A DNA stretch of 48,802 nucleotides, from assembly GCF_902652685.1 (NCBI RefSeq), contig NZ_CACRUY010000042.1, forward strand, positions 1 through 48,802, given 5' to 3'. Made by a program: the position numbers and the translations under genes. The stretch comes from Mycobacterium sp. Marseille-P9652 (GTDB taxonomy: Bacteria > Actinomycetota > Actinomycetes > Mycobacteriales > Mycobacteriaceae). This document shows positions 31,139 to 38,544 of the stretch, piece by piece (position 1 is the first letter of the stretch; each line of letters starts with the position of its first letter). The notes beneath the pieces are model-generated. The model did not search any database. It had not been told where the DNA came from and saw nothing but the letters and a program-made list of their open reading frames with translations.

Positions 31139-31144
31139 TACCCT
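31139..31144 (+). promoter_or_regulatory. Candidate -10 of a leaderless ispH transcript
   Basis: TACCCT is 7 nt before the ATG at 31152. An alternative in-frame start at 31125 would be upstream of the transcript. Confidence 0.5.
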
Positions 31145-31151
31145 GGACGGC

Positions 31152-32150
31152 ATGGCGCCGACCGTAGACATGGGAATTCCCGGCGCGTCCAGATCGGTGG
31201 CCACCGACCCCACCCGCAAGCGGGTGCTCCTGGCGGAGCCGCGCGGCTACTGCGCGGGCGTGGACCGGGCCGTCGAGACCGTGGAACGCGCGCTGGAGAA
31301 GCATGGCGCCCCGGTGTACGTGCGGCACGAGATCGTGCACAACCGGCACGTCGTCGACACCCTGCAGAAGGCGGGCGCGGTGTTCGTCGAGGAAACCGAC
31401 GAGGTTCCCGAAGGCTCCATCGTGGTCTTCTCCGCGCACGGCGTGGCGCCGACGGTGTACGCGTCCGCCGCCGAACGCAACCTGCACACCATCGACGCCA
31501 CCTGCCCGCTGGTCACCAAGGTGCACAACGAGGCCAGGCGCTTCGCCCGCAACGACTACGACATCCTGCTCATCGGGCACGAGGGCCACGAGGAGGTGAT
31601 CGGGACCTCCGGTGAGGCCCCCGACCACGTCCAGCTGGTCGACGGCATCGCGTCCGTGGCCAACGTCACCGTCCGCGACGAGGACAAGGTGGTCTGGCTG
31701 TCACAGACCACGCTCTCGGTCGACGAGACGATGGAGATCGTCGAGGCGCTGCGGCGGCGGTTTCCCAAGCTGCAGGATCCGCCCAGCGACGACATCTGCT
31801 ACGCGACGCAGAACCGGCAGGTGGCCGTCAAGGCGATGGCGCCCGAGTGCGAGCTGGTGATCGTGGTGGGGTCGCGCAACTCGTCGAACTCGGTGCGACT
31901 GGTCGAGGTGGCGCTGGGCGCCGGCGCGCGGGCCGCTCACCTGGTCGACTGGGCCGACGACATCGACGCGGCGTGGCTGGAGGGCGTCACCACCGTGGGC
32001 GTCACGTCCGGTGCGTCCGTTCCCGAGGTGCTGGTCCGGGGCGTGCTCGAACGGCTCGCCGACTGCGGTTACGGCGTGGTGCAGCCCGTCACGACGGCGC
32101 AGGAGACGCTGGTGTTCGCCTTGCCGCGGGAGATCCGCTCGGTTCTTTAG
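31152..32150 (+). CDS. ispH: 4-hydroxy-3-methylbut-2-enyl diphosphate reductase
   Basis: IspH (LytB) is the last enzyme of the MEP pathway and reduces HMBPP to IPP and DMAPP with a [4Fe-4S] cluster. The protein has 332 aa. The three cluster cysteines are visible: C34 in [10 protein letters not shown]118 in DATCPLVTK and C216 in DICYATQNR. The SxN-type substrate motif appears as GSRNSSNS. The start [13 protein letters not shown] agrees with H37Rv LytB2 (Rv1110). It diverges from the putative lipid-droplet gene. A second lytB copy (lytB1) exists elsewhere in mycobacteria. Confidence 0.97.
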   Translation: MAPTVDMGIPGASRSVATDPTRKRVLLAEPRGYCAGVDRAVETVERALEKHGAPVYVRHEIVHNRHVVDTLQKAGAVFVEETDEVPEGSIVVFSAHGVAPTVYASAAERNLHTIDATCPLVTKVHNEARRFARNDYDILLIGHEGHEEVIGTSGEAPDHVQLVDGIASVANVTVRDEDKVVWLSQTTLSVDETMEIVEALRRRFPKLQDPPSDDICYATQNRQVAVKAMAPECELVIVVGSRNSSNSVRLVEVALGAGARAAHLVDWADDIDAAWLEGVTTVGVTSGASVPEVLVRGVLERLADCGYGVVQPVTTAQETLVFALPREIRSVL

Positions 32151-32185
32151 ACGGGCTCAGCCATATGGCGGCGCCCCGCTAGCCG

Positions 32186-33352
32186 CTAGCCGTCGTACTC
32201 CCACGGGCGGCCGTTGCCGCGGCCCGGAGCCCGCGATCGGCTCGGCCGCTCGGCCCGCAGTTCGTCGCGCGGGGGCGCCCCGCGGTAGCGAACCTGCGAG
32301 ATGGGATGGTGCGTCGGGTCGGCGCCGTTGGCCCCGCGCGGTGCCCGGCGGCGCGGGGGCTCGTACGCGTCGTAGGGCTCGTACCGGTCGTACCGGTCGA
32401 AACGCTCGGGCGGCCCCGGCGGGTCGTACCTGTCGTACCCGTCGAAGCGGCCGCCGCGCGGCGCCGGGCGCTCGTACGGGCTGCGGCGCGGGCGCGGCTC
32501 GCCGCGGGGCGCCTGGTCGCGGTCGGAATCCGGCTGCGGCCTGGGCCGGCGCGAGCGACGGGGCGGATCGGCGGGGTCGAAGTCGCGGGGCGCCGGCTGG
32601 CCCCTGCGGCCGGGACGCCGGGGGCGTTCGGTCTCCGGTTCGTACGCGTCGTTCGGCGAGGGCCGGCTGTGCCGCGAATGCGTCCGGGCGGCGCGGGCGC
32701 TCGACCGGGCGCGCGCCTTCTCGCGGGCCTTCTCGGCCCGTCGGGCGACGCGGTCGCGTTTGGCGTCGACGGGGGGCTCACTGCCGGCGTCCTCGGCCTC
32801 CCCGTCAGAGGGATCGCGGTGCACGATCGACGTCAGCTTGCCCACGATGCCGCCGACGAAGGAGGTCCGTTCGCCGGCCTCGTCGGCATCGGCCTTCGGG
32901 GTGGCCACCGTCGTCCGGTGCGAGGCGCCGAAGTACCACCGGATCAGCCCGATCAGCAGCACGCCGCCCGCCGTTCCCAGCATCAGCGGGAACCGTTCGA
33001 TCAGGGGATATCCGCAGTTGATCAGGAGGTCCTTGAGGTGGCCGACCTTGCGTCCGTGGAACATCCAATAGGCGCCAGGCACGGCGCAGAACAGGATCAG
33101 CGGGGGCTGGATGACCGCGGTGAAGATGCCGTCCTGGCGCACGGCCAGCACGCCGGCCACGCACCCCGCGATGTAGAGGCCGGCGAAGACGTGTGTCAGC
33201 TCCTTGTGACCGGAACCGGCGTCGATGGCGTAGCCGATGGCGGTCGCGCTGACGGCGATGAGCAAAGCGGCCCACCATGGCACGCCCGGGATATTCGGGT
33301 GAACCGATCGGTGGGAAGCCTCGACCGTCGACCTTCCCCGCTGTGGTGACAC
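32186..33352 (-). CDS. Membrane protein with DUF6542-type N-terminus and Arg/Pro-rich tail (Rv1111c-like)
   Basis: In this 388-aa protein, residues about 1-130 form a compact membrane domain of four or five helices (VPWWAALLIAVSATAIGYAID, then FAGLYIAGCVAGVLAV and others). The remaining about 250 residues are low-complexity, dominated by Arg, Pro, Asp and Tyr with repeated RYDRYD/YEPYDAYEPP units; the tail is probably disordered and cytoplasmic. The GTG start (VSPQRGRSTV) lies 6 nt after TACGGT on the minus strand. Its position between ispH and ychF matches Rv1111c. A role in organising partners through the tail is speculation. Confidence 0.82.
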   Translation of the reverse strand: MSPQRGRSTVEASHRSVHPNIPGVPWWAALLIAVSATAIGYAIDAGSGHKELTHVFAGLYIAGCVAGVLAVRQDGIFTAVIQPPLILFCAVPGAYWMFHGRKVGHLKDLLINCGYPLIERFPLMLGTAGGVLLIGLIRWYFGASHRTTVATPKADADEAGERTSFVGGIVGKLTSIVHRDPSDGEAEDAGSEPPVDAKRDRVARRAEKAREKARARSSARAARTHSRHSRPSPNDAYEPETERPRRPGRRGQPAPRDFDPADPPRRSRRPRPQPDSDRDQAPRGEPRPRRSPYERPAPRGGRFDGYDRYDPPGPPERFDRYDRYEPYDAYEPPRRRAPRGANGADPTHHPISQVRYRGAPPRDELRAERPSRSRAPGRGNGRPWEYDG

Positions 33353-33358
33353 ATGTAG

Positions 33359-33364
33359 ACCGTA
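33359..33364 (-). promoter_or_regulatory. Candidate -10 of a leaderless transcript (Rv1111c-like gene)
   Basis: On the minus strand TACGGT lies 6 nt before the GTG at 33352. This supports the shorter protein rather than the 430-aa reading that starts at 33478. Confidence 0.45.
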
Positions 33365-33554
33365 CCGGGAATCGGCCGCGAGGCCCGTATATAGGCGGGC
33401 GCGTGCCCCGCCGTCGAGGCGGTGTTGGCCACATCCGCCACATTGGTACCGCCTCGGTACGACTATGTGACTCTGCAAAGCGATAGCGCCGGCGCTAGCG
33501 GATTGCGGGACCGCCGAGGGACCCGGCGCGAAACGTCCGCCGGCCCGGCGCGCC

Positions 33555-33560
33555 TAGACT
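33555..33560 (+). promoter_or_regulatory. Candidate -10 of ychF
   Basis: TAGACT is 9 nt before the GTG at 33570, which allows a leaderless or near-leaderless mRNA. Confidence 0.4.
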
Positions 33561-33569
33561 TGATTCCCC

Positions 33570-34640
33570 GTGAGCTTGAGCCTGGGAATCGTGGGGCTGC
33601 CCAACGTCGGCAAGTCGACCCTCTTCAACGCCTTGACCCGCAACGACGTGGTGGCGGCCAACTACCCGTTCGCGACGATCGAGCCCAACGAGGGCGTCGT
33701 GTCGCTGCCGGACCCGCGACTGGACAAGCTGGCCGAGCTTTTCGCCTCCGAGCGCGTCGTTCCGGCGCCGGTCACCTTCGTCGACATCGCCGGCCTGGTC
33801 CAGGGCGCGTCGGAGGGGGCGGGGCTTGGCAACAAGTTCCTGGCACACATCCGCGAGTGCGATGCCATCTGCCAGGTGGTGCGCGTGTTCTCCGACGACG
33901 ACGTCACCCACGTCGCCGGGCGGGTGGATCCCAAGTCGGACATCGAGGTCGTCGAGACCGAGCTGATCTTGGCCGACCTGCAAACGCTCGAGCGGGCGCT
34001 GCCGCGCCTCGAGAAGGAGGCGCGCACCAACAAGGAGCGCAGGCCCACCTACGATGCGGCAGTGAGCGCCCAGCAGGTGCTCGACGGCGGCAAGACGCTC
34101 TTCTCCGCCGGGGTCGACGTCTCGCTGCTGAGGGAGCTGAACCTGTTGACCACCAAGCCGTTTCTGTATGTCTTCAACGCCGACGAGTCGGTGCTGACCG
34201 ACGCCGCCCGGGTGGCCGAGCTGCGCGAGCTCGTCGCGCCCGCCGACGCGGTGTTCCTCGACGCGGCCATCGAATCGGAGTTGGCCGAACTCGACGAGGA
34301 GTCGGCCGCCGAGCTTCTGGAGTCGATCGGGCAGAGTGAACGCGGGCTCGACGCGTTGGCGCGGGCCGGGTTTCACACGCTCAAGCTGCAAACCTTCCTG
34401 ACGGCGGGCCCAAAGGAGGCGCGCGCGTGGGTGATTCACCAGGGTGACACCGCTCCGAAGGCCGCCGGGGTGATCCACAGCGACTTCGAGAAGCGCTTCA
34501 TCAAGGCCGAGATCGTGTCCTACGACGACCTGATCGCGGCCGGGTCGATGGCGGCGGCCAAGGCGGCCGGCAAGGTCCGCATGGAGGGCAAGGACTACGT
34601 CATGGCCGACGGCGACGTGGTCGAGTTCCGGCACGGATAA
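33570..34640 (+). CDS. ychF: Redox-regulated ATPase YchF (Obg-like)
   Basis: YchF is a universally conserved P-loop protein that prefers ATP and binds ribosomes. The 356-aa protein has G1 GLPNVGKSTLFN (from residue 9), the family-typical NYPFATIEPNEG, G3 FVDIAGLVQGAS, and the C-terminal TGS domain (FLTAGPKEARAWVIHQGD). The G4 site is NADE, as in YchF, rather than the NKxD of GTPases. The GTG start gives MSLSLGIVGL. The gene is Rv1112 in H37Rv, followed there by vapBC32 and here by a different gene set. Confidence 0.96.
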   Translation: MSLSLGIVGLPNVGKSTLFNALTRNDVVAANYPFATIEPNEGVVSLPDPRLDKLAELFASERVVPAPVTFVDIAGLVQGASEGAGLGNKFLAHIRECDAICQVVRVFSDDDVTHVAGRVDPKSDIEVVETELILADLQTLERALPRLEKEARTNKERRPTYDAAVSAQQVLDGGKTLFSAGVDVSLLRELNLLTTKPFLYVFNADESVLTDAARVAELRELVAPADAVFLDAAIESELAELDEESAAELLESIGQSERGLDALARAGFHTLKLQTFLTAGPKEARAWVIHQGDTAPKAAGVIHSDFEKRFIKAEIVSYDDLIAAGSMAAAKAAGKVRMEGKDYVMADGDVVEFRHG

Positions 34641-34678
34641 ACGTCTACATCGCAAGCCAAGGCGTAGACCCTTTCCGC

Positions 34679-34694
34679 CTGGACAGGTGTCCAG
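34679..34694. promoter_or_regulatory. TetR-type palindromic operator
   Basis: CTGGACAGGTGTCCAG is a palindrome with perfect 7-bp arms (CTGGACA/TGTCCAG) around 2 bp. It lies 1 bp upstream of a TATTGT hexamer (34696-34701) that could be the -10 of the NTF2-like gene, so a bound repressor would occupy the promoter spacer. No regulator gene is adjacent. Confidence 0.65.
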
Positions 34695-34736
34695 TTATTG
34701 TGGTCATCACGTTGGCGGGAACGGAGATGGCCAGAG

Positions 34737-35165
34737 ATGAGCAAGGTTCCGAGCCGGAAGGCCCGCTTGGCGCACGCAGCCAAGCACGCCGAGCTGTGGA
34801 ATGCGGGCAAGAAGGACGAGTGGGTGGAGTCCTGGCGCACCATTTGTCCTGGCGAGGTTCGCATGTTCGACCCGGTCGGCACAGAGGAGAAGCACGGTTT
34901 CGCCGCCGCCACCTCGGACGCCTTCGACATGTTCCAGTCGATTCTGAAGATCAAGATGATCACGGTTCAGGTCAACGGCAATGAGATGGCGTGGGTATGT
35001 GAGAACCACTTTGGCACGGAGCCGAACGTCGGGGTTGCGCACAGTATCGAGACCTTCGCCTGGGATGACGACGGCAACCTTCTCATTAAGACCTACTATC
35101 CGATGCCGGAATCTGTTGGCGGCGATGCCGACCCGTATGCCCACCTGCTTGAGGGGCAGGCATAG
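34737..35165 (+). CDS. NTF2-like / SnoaL-fold protein
   Basis: This 142-aa protein starts MSKVPSRKARLAHAAKHAEL. An N-terminal helix is followed by the alpha+beta barrel pattern of the NTF2-like superfamily (WVESWRTICPGEVRMFDPVG, MAWVCENHFGTEPNVGVAHS), and it ends near DPYAHLLEG. Such folds host isomerases, cyclases, dehydratases or purely binding proteins. The KSI base Asp context is not conserved in the same form (MFDPVG is the nearest), so the reaction is open. A GGAG lies 10 nt before the ATG. A TetR-type operator upstream suggests ligand-controlled expression. Confidence 0.8.
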   Translation: MSKVPSRKARLAHAAKHAELWNAGKKDEWVESWRTICPGEVRMFDPVGTEEKHGFAAATSDAFDMFQSILKIKMITVQVNGNEMAWVCENHFGTEPNVGVAHSIETFAWDDDGNLLIKTYYPMPESVGGDADPYAHLLEGQA

Positions 35166-35337
35166 TCAGCGTGGACCGGGGCCGTTGTCGAGTTCCGTTT
35201 CAGCGTCAGCCGGCAACAACCTCACCGAGCAGGTCGGCGGACACCGATGTCAACTCGGTGTGATCCACGGCGCGATGAGTTCCGGCGAGTCCGCGGGTCC
35301 TTATATCGAAGTAGCCACGTTGTCGGGGAGGAGAACC

Positions 35338-35406
35338 GTGAGCGACGATAGCCAAACCAGGTGGGCCGCAAAAGAATTCGAGGGAAGGTCAGCATGGGAA
35401 TTCTGA
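35338..35406 (+). CDS. Candidate 22-aa leader ORF overlapping the DHFR/RibD-like gene
   Basis: A GTG preceded by a strong GGGGAGGAG ribosome-binding site opens a 22-codon frame (VSDDSQTRWAAKEFEG and on) that ends 13 nt inside the following gene. A TTATAT stretch at about 35301-35306 may be its -10. The strong site and the overlap suggest termination-reinitiation coupling. Expression is unproven. Confidence 0.4.
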   Translation: MSDDSQTRWAAKEFEGRSAWEF

Positions 35407-35957
35407 CTTTCACCGCGACGGTGTCCCTGGATGGCTACGTCGCGGACGCCGATGGCGACTTCCAGTGGTCGGCCCCGGGTACGGAGGTCTTCGACGTCCA
35501 CGTCGACCGGATGGCCGAGGTGTCGACCGAGGTGCTGGGGCGCAGGACCTATGCGTTGATGGACTACTGGGAGACCTACCCGGACGACGAGAACAGCTCG
35601 CCCGCCGAACGGGAGTTCGCCCGGCGCTGGCAAGGAATCGACAAGGTGGTGGTGTCGTCGACACTGACCGCCGACGAACTCGGGTCGAAACGCGCCCGCC
35701 TCGTCCCTCGACTGAGCCTGGACGAGTTGCGGCGCATTGTGGACGAGGCGGCGGGCGTGGTCGAGATCTTCGGTCCCACGGTCGCGGCCGCGCCGATCCG
35801 GGCGGGCCTGGTCGAGGACTTCCGATTCTTTGTGGTTTCCAAGGTGGTCGGCGGCGGTCTGCGCGCACTGCCCGACGGGGTGCGCCTCGACCTGAGACTC
35901 GTCGAGCACAGGGTGTTCGACGAGGGGACCGCGCTCCTGCGCTATTCGTCCCGCTAG
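35394..35957 (+). CDS. Dihydrofolate reductase / RibD C-terminal domain family protein
   Basis: This 187-aa protein begins MGILTFTATVSLDGYVADADGDF, the typical start of small RibD-C/DHFR-fold proteins (strand, then SLDGYVA). GRRTYALMDYW and the C-terminal VVEIFGPTVAAAP and LRYSSR also fit. These proteins bind NADPH in family members of known function; substrates are mostly unknown, and it is not the housekeeping DHFR. A GAGGGAAGG ribosome-binding site lies about 5 nt before the ATG. A 22-codon frame overlaps its start. Confidence 0.87.
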   Translation: MGILTFTATVSLDGYVADADGDFQWSAPGTEVFDVHVDRMAEVSTEVLGRRTYALMDYWETYPDDENSSPAEREFARRWQGIDKVVVSSTLTADELGSKRARLVPRLSLDELRRIVDEAAGVVEIFGPTVAAAPIRAGLVEDFRFFVVSKVVGGGLRALPDGVRLDLRLVEHRVFDEGTALLRYSSR

Positions 35958-36011
35958 GGGAGTTGCCCGGCGACCCAGGGTGGTCGGGTTCCGGGCCGAC
36001 GGGCAGTCAGC

Positions 36012-36266
36012 TCACGTGTGGGGCTGGGTCTGCGCTGTCCACACCCGCCCGTCGTAGTAGCGCATCAAACTCGGATCTTGTTGGTCCGGGTACCACCCCG
36101 GTGCCAGGCCACTGGTCGCCACCGGCGGGGCCTGGCGGACGACGGGCTGCTCGACGACGGTGGACTCACGGGGCCGCGCCGCGGCCCGGACGACGGCGAC
36201 CACCACCGCGATGACCGCGATGAGGATGAGAATCCAGACGAGGGAGTTGATGGCGCCGGACAACAT
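36012..36266 (-). CDS. Small membrane protein with C-terminal DUF2510 motif
   Basis: An 84-aa protein has an N-terminal transmembrane helix (about residues 5-30, GAINSLVWILILIAVIAVVV), a linker, and a DUF2510 module at the C-terminus: APGWYPDQQDPSLMRYYDGR with W, P, D, YYDG and W in the family positions. DUF2510 is a short actinobacterial domain of unknown function, often found at the ends of membrane proteins. GGAGGT lies 9 nt before the ATG and fixes the start; longer in-frame starts are unlikely. Confidence 0.85.
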   Translation of the reverse strand: MLSGAINSLVWILILIAVIAVVVAVVRAAARPRESTVVEQPVVRQAPPVATSGLAPGWYPDQQDPSLMRYYDGRVWTAQTQPHT

Positions 36267-36431
36267 CGGGCATGCACCTCCGTAGGTGGGAACTGCGCAA
36301 CGGCGGCTAATTACCCGGCGCAGATCGTGGCGAAACGCGGCGGAACTCCGCCGACTGCTCGGCCCTTGACGGTTCCGGACCCGGTAAGAAATTTGCTGGT
36401 ATGCGATCCACGCCATTGTCCGCATTACGAA

Positions 36432-36454
36432 TGAACTAGTTCACAAAATTTTGT
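36432..36454. promoter_or_regulatory. Two abutting perfect 12-bp palindromes
   Basis: TGAACTAGTTCA (36432-36443) and ACAAAATTTTGT (36443-36454) are each perfect palindromes and share one base. Their centres are 11 bp apart, about one helical turn. The second overlaps the -35 of the peptidase promoter. The patch is far more AT-rich than its surroundings. Confidence 0.65.
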
Positions 36455-36479
36455 CGGGCAATTAATCCATTGCTAGCCT
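36451..36479 (+). promoter_or_regulatory. Promoter (-35/-10) of the NlpC/P60-like gene
   Basis: TTGTCG (36451-36456) and TAGCCT (36474-36479) are separated by 17 bp. The ATG at 36488 is 8 nt after the -10, so the mRNA is probably leaderless. This is the best-formed promoter in the window. Confidence 0.7.
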
Positions 36480-36487
36480 CGCTGCCC

Positions 36488-37015
36488 ATGGTTGTTCTTG
36501 CTACACTCGTGTCGCTCATCAATCAGGTTTCCGGCACGCCCTATATCCCGGGCGGGGATTCTCCTGCCGGGACCGATTGCTCCGGCCTCGCCTCGTGGGT
36601 CGCGAATGCGGCAACTGACAGGCCGATCTTCGGCAGCCGCTTCAACACGGGCAACGAGGAAGCCGCACTGCTGGCGCGGGGATTCCAGTACGGAACCGCT
36701 CCCAACGCCGTGGTGATCGGCTGGAACGGCGGGCACACGGCGGTAACCCTGCCCGACGGCACCTCGGTGTCCAGCGGCGAGCATGGCGGCGTCCACATCG
36801 GCGGAGCCGGCGCCTACCAGGCGGGATTCACTCACCACATGTTCCTGCCGATGCCGCCCGACGGCGACGGCGCGCTTCCTCCGCCGCCCGACGCGCCGCC
36901 CCCGCCGCCCGACGCACCGGTCCCGCCGCCGGTCCTCGTCGACGCTTCGGTGCCGGCGCCACCGCCGGCTCCCGATGCGCCGCCGCCGGGCGATCCCGCG
37001 AATCCGAACCCGTAG
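36488..37015 (+). CDS. NlpC/P60-like cysteine peptidase with proline-rich tail
   Basis: This 175-aa protein has a single NlpC/P60-like domain at about residues 10-120: the catalytic Cys31 in GTDCSGLASW preceded by GTPYIPGGD, and the His83 in GWNGGHTAVTLPDG. The last about 50 residues are PPPPDAPPPPP-type repeats, as in exported cell-wall proteins. It resembles the peptidase modules that mycobacteria share with phage lysins and tail proteins. The N-terminus MVVLATLVSLINQV is hydrophobic but lacks positive charges, so a standard signal peptide is doubtful. It would cleave peptidoglycan stem peptides if exported. Confidence 0.8.
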   Translation: MVVLATLVSLINQVSGTPYIPGGDSPAGTDCSGLASWVANAATDRPIFGSRFNTGNEEAALLARGFQYGTAPNAVVIGWNGGHTAVTLPDGTSVSSGEHGGVHIGGAGAYQAGFTHHMFLPMPPDGDGALPPPPDAPPPPPDAPVPPPVLVDASVPAPPPAPDAPPPGDPANPNP

Positions 37016-37041
37016 ATCGAATTGCGCCGCGCGGCCGTATC

Positions 37042-37061
37042 TCGAATTGATCGCAATTCGA
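37042..37061 (+). terminator. Hairpin with T-rich tail after the peptidase gene
   Basis: TCGAATTG and CAATTCGA form an 8-bp stem around a 4-nt ATCG loop. ATTCTTTTA follows directly, giving an unusually classical intrinsic terminator for a mycobacterium, 26 nt after the stop. Confidence 0.55.
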
Positions 37062-37151
37062 ATTCTTTTACAATTGTGATGTGAATCGAATCGACCGCGA
37101 TTGTGGTGCGCGTCACTTGTGGCATTAGCTGGACTGGCGCACGTCCAATAA

Positions 37152-37195
37152 CAAATTTCGCCTGAGCGTCAAAGGAGACGCTCAGGCGAAATTTG
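37152..37195. terminator. Long perfect stem-loop (19-bp stem, 6-nt loop)
   Basis: CAAATTTCGCCTGAGCGTC pairs without mismatch to its inverted copy across the loop AAAGGA. It lies between the peptidase gene and the small monooxygenase, 55 nt before the latter's start. The A/T ends of the stem give it a bidirectional terminator look. It is the longest perfect inverted repeat noticed in the window. Confidence 0.7.
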
Positions 37196-37237
37196 CTGAG
37201 TCGGCGTCATCGTCTGGGCCCAGCGTCGACGGGGACG

Positions 37238-37243
37238 TATCCT
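37238..37243 (+). promoter_or_regulatory. Candidate -10 of a leaderless monooxygenase transcript
   Basis: TATCCT is 6 nt before the ATG at 37250. Confidence 0.5.
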
Positions 37244-37249
37244 GCGGCC

Positions 37250-37573
37250 ATGATCTTCATCGTCGTCAAGTTCGAAACGAAGCCCGACTGGACCGATCGG
37301 TGGCCCGGCTTGGTGGCGCCGTTCACCGAGGCCACCCGCGCCGAGGAGGGCAACCTCTGGTTCGAGTGGTCGCGGAGCCTGGACAACCCGGCCGAGTACG
37401 TCTTGGTGGAAGCGTTCCGCGACGGCGAGGCGGGCGGCGTCCACGTCAACAGCGAGCACTTCAAGCGGGCGATGCGGGAACTGCCGCAGGCGCTGCGGTC
37501 CACCCCCAAGATCATCAGCCAGACCATCGAGGCGACGGGGTGGTCGGAGATGGGGGAGATGTCGGTCGGCTAG
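37250..37573 (+). CDS. Antibiotic biosynthesis monooxygenase (ABM) domain protein
   Basis: A 107-aa protein with the dimeric alpha-beta barrel pattern of ABM proteins: MIFIVVKFETKPDW, RAEEGNLWFEWSRSLDNPAEYVLVE (in parts), and an HVNSEHFKRAM segment in the family position. ABM proteins act on quinols, haem or polyketide intermediates, often without cofactors, and many remain of unknown substrate. The next gene on the other strand overlaps its stop by 4 bp (shared CTAG). Confidence 0.85.
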   Translation: MIFIVVKFETKPDWTDRWPGLVAPFTEATRAEEGNLWFEWSRSLDNPAEYVLVEAFRDGEAGGVHVNSEHFKRAMRELPQALRSTPKIISQTIEATGWSEMGEMSVG

Positions 37574-38250
37574 CCGACCACCACCTCGATCTCGCCGCCG
37601 AGCCGATAGCCCGGTGCGAGCGGCAGCTTGTCACCGCTCCAGAACGAGCCGGGGTCGAACCAGTTGGAGTACTTCTCCGTGGTGAGCAGGCCCATCTCCT
37701 CATACGTGATCGCGACCGTCTCGGCGCAGTAGGCGGCTTCCACGCCTACGCGCCGCTGGGCCTTCCGCTGCCGCGTCGTCTCGCGAACCTTGTTGTCCAG
37801 CACGGGGATTCCCCGGATCCAGTCATAGGCGGTCGGCAACCGGCCCCGCAGCCACCGGCCGGTGAGGCGCGCGGTGGCGGGGAACGGCGTGCCGTCCAGC
37901 CGCGCGATCACCCGCAGCAACGCATTCTCCTGGGTCCGGTTCGCGTACGGTTCCAGCTGTCGCAGCCAGCACCGCTGGTGGTAGCGCTCCATCCACTGCC
38001 GAACCCCGTCGCGAAGGTCGTTGAGCTGGACCCCGCGGTGATTCGTGCCGGTCCACACGTCGACGAGCTTGTCGCCCAACTCGGCATGCCAGATCAGCGG
38101 CGGCAGATCGTCGATGGCGACGGTCATCCCCACATGATTGACGGGGCTGTTGGTCAGCGTTTGAATGGCGCGGTCGGGACCGGAACCGCCGCGGAACAAC
38201 CAGAGGTCGCCCGTGCGGGTCTCGTCCAGCGCTTGGTCCAGGGTGAGCAT
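37570..38250 (-). CDS. Permuted NlpC/P60 (YiiX/YebB-like) cysteine hydrolase
   Basis: In this 226-aa protein an early GDLWLFRGGSG and the NHVGMTVAI motif with H39 are followed, about 135 residues later, by VEAAYCAETVAITYEEMGLL with C175. The order His before Cys is the circularly permuted papain-like arrangement found in YiiX/YebB-type and related proteins, some of which are amidases or lipid-modifying enzymes. No signal peptide or membrane segment is seen, so it may be cytoplasmic. The call is based on motif order; the substrate is unknown. Confidence 0.72.
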   Translation of the reverse strand: MLTLDQALDETRTGDLWLFRGGSGPDRAIQTLTNSPVNHVGMTVAIDDLPPLIWHAELGDKLVDVWTGTNHRGVQLNDLRDGVRQWMERYHQRCWLRQLEPYANRTQENALLRVIARLDGTPFPATARLTGRWLRGRLPTAYDWIRGIPVLDNKVRETTRQRKAQRRVGVEAAYCAETVAITYEEMGLLTTEKYSNWFDPGSFWSGDKLPLAPGYRLGGEIEVVVG

Positions 38251-38322
38251 CGCCGTAACCGTGAAAAGTTGTCAGGGCACACAAGTTAACCACAACGCCG
38301 CACGGCGGCCCCCGATCGCGAA

Positions 38323-38328
38323 TAGCCT
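38323..38328 (+). promoter_or_regulatory. Candidate -10 of a leaderless small-membrane-protein transcript
   Basis: TAGCCT is 6 nt before the GTG at 38335 and supports that short gene as real. Confidence 0.5.
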
Positions 38329-38334
38329 GTCGAC

Positions 38335-38544
38335 GTGCGCAGCATCTGGAAGTGGCTCGGGCTGGCCGGGATTGCCGGCGTCGTAGCGGGTGGAGCCCTG
38401 GTGGTCCGCGACCAACGCAAACGCCGCGCCTACACGGCCGACGAGGTGCGGGCCCGCCTGCACCAGCGGTTGGCCGAGGCCGACGGCGAGGGGTTTCAGT
38501 CGAGGTCCGGGTCGGGCTCGGCGTCGACGCGATACAAGCGGTAG
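38335..38544 (+). CDS. Small single-pass membrane protein
   Basis: A 69-aa protein begins [20 protein letters not shown] with one hydrophobic helix at about residues 5-25, then a basic stretch ([22 protein letters not shown]) and a Ser/Gly-rich end. The GTG start has a TANNNT box 6 nt upstream. The last 49 bp lie over the 3' end of the convergent cyclase gene, which is unusual for short genes but not prohibitive. No homologous family is recognised. Confidence 0.68.
   Translation: MRSIWKWLGLAGIAGVVAGGALVVRDQRKRRAYTADEVRARLHQRLAEADGEGFQSRSGSGSASTRYKR

Noticed and set aside
34643-34669. GTCTAC/GTAGAC inverted repeat after ychF as a terminator
   Set aside because: Only a 6-bp stem with a 15-nt loop and no T-tract; too weak to annotate.
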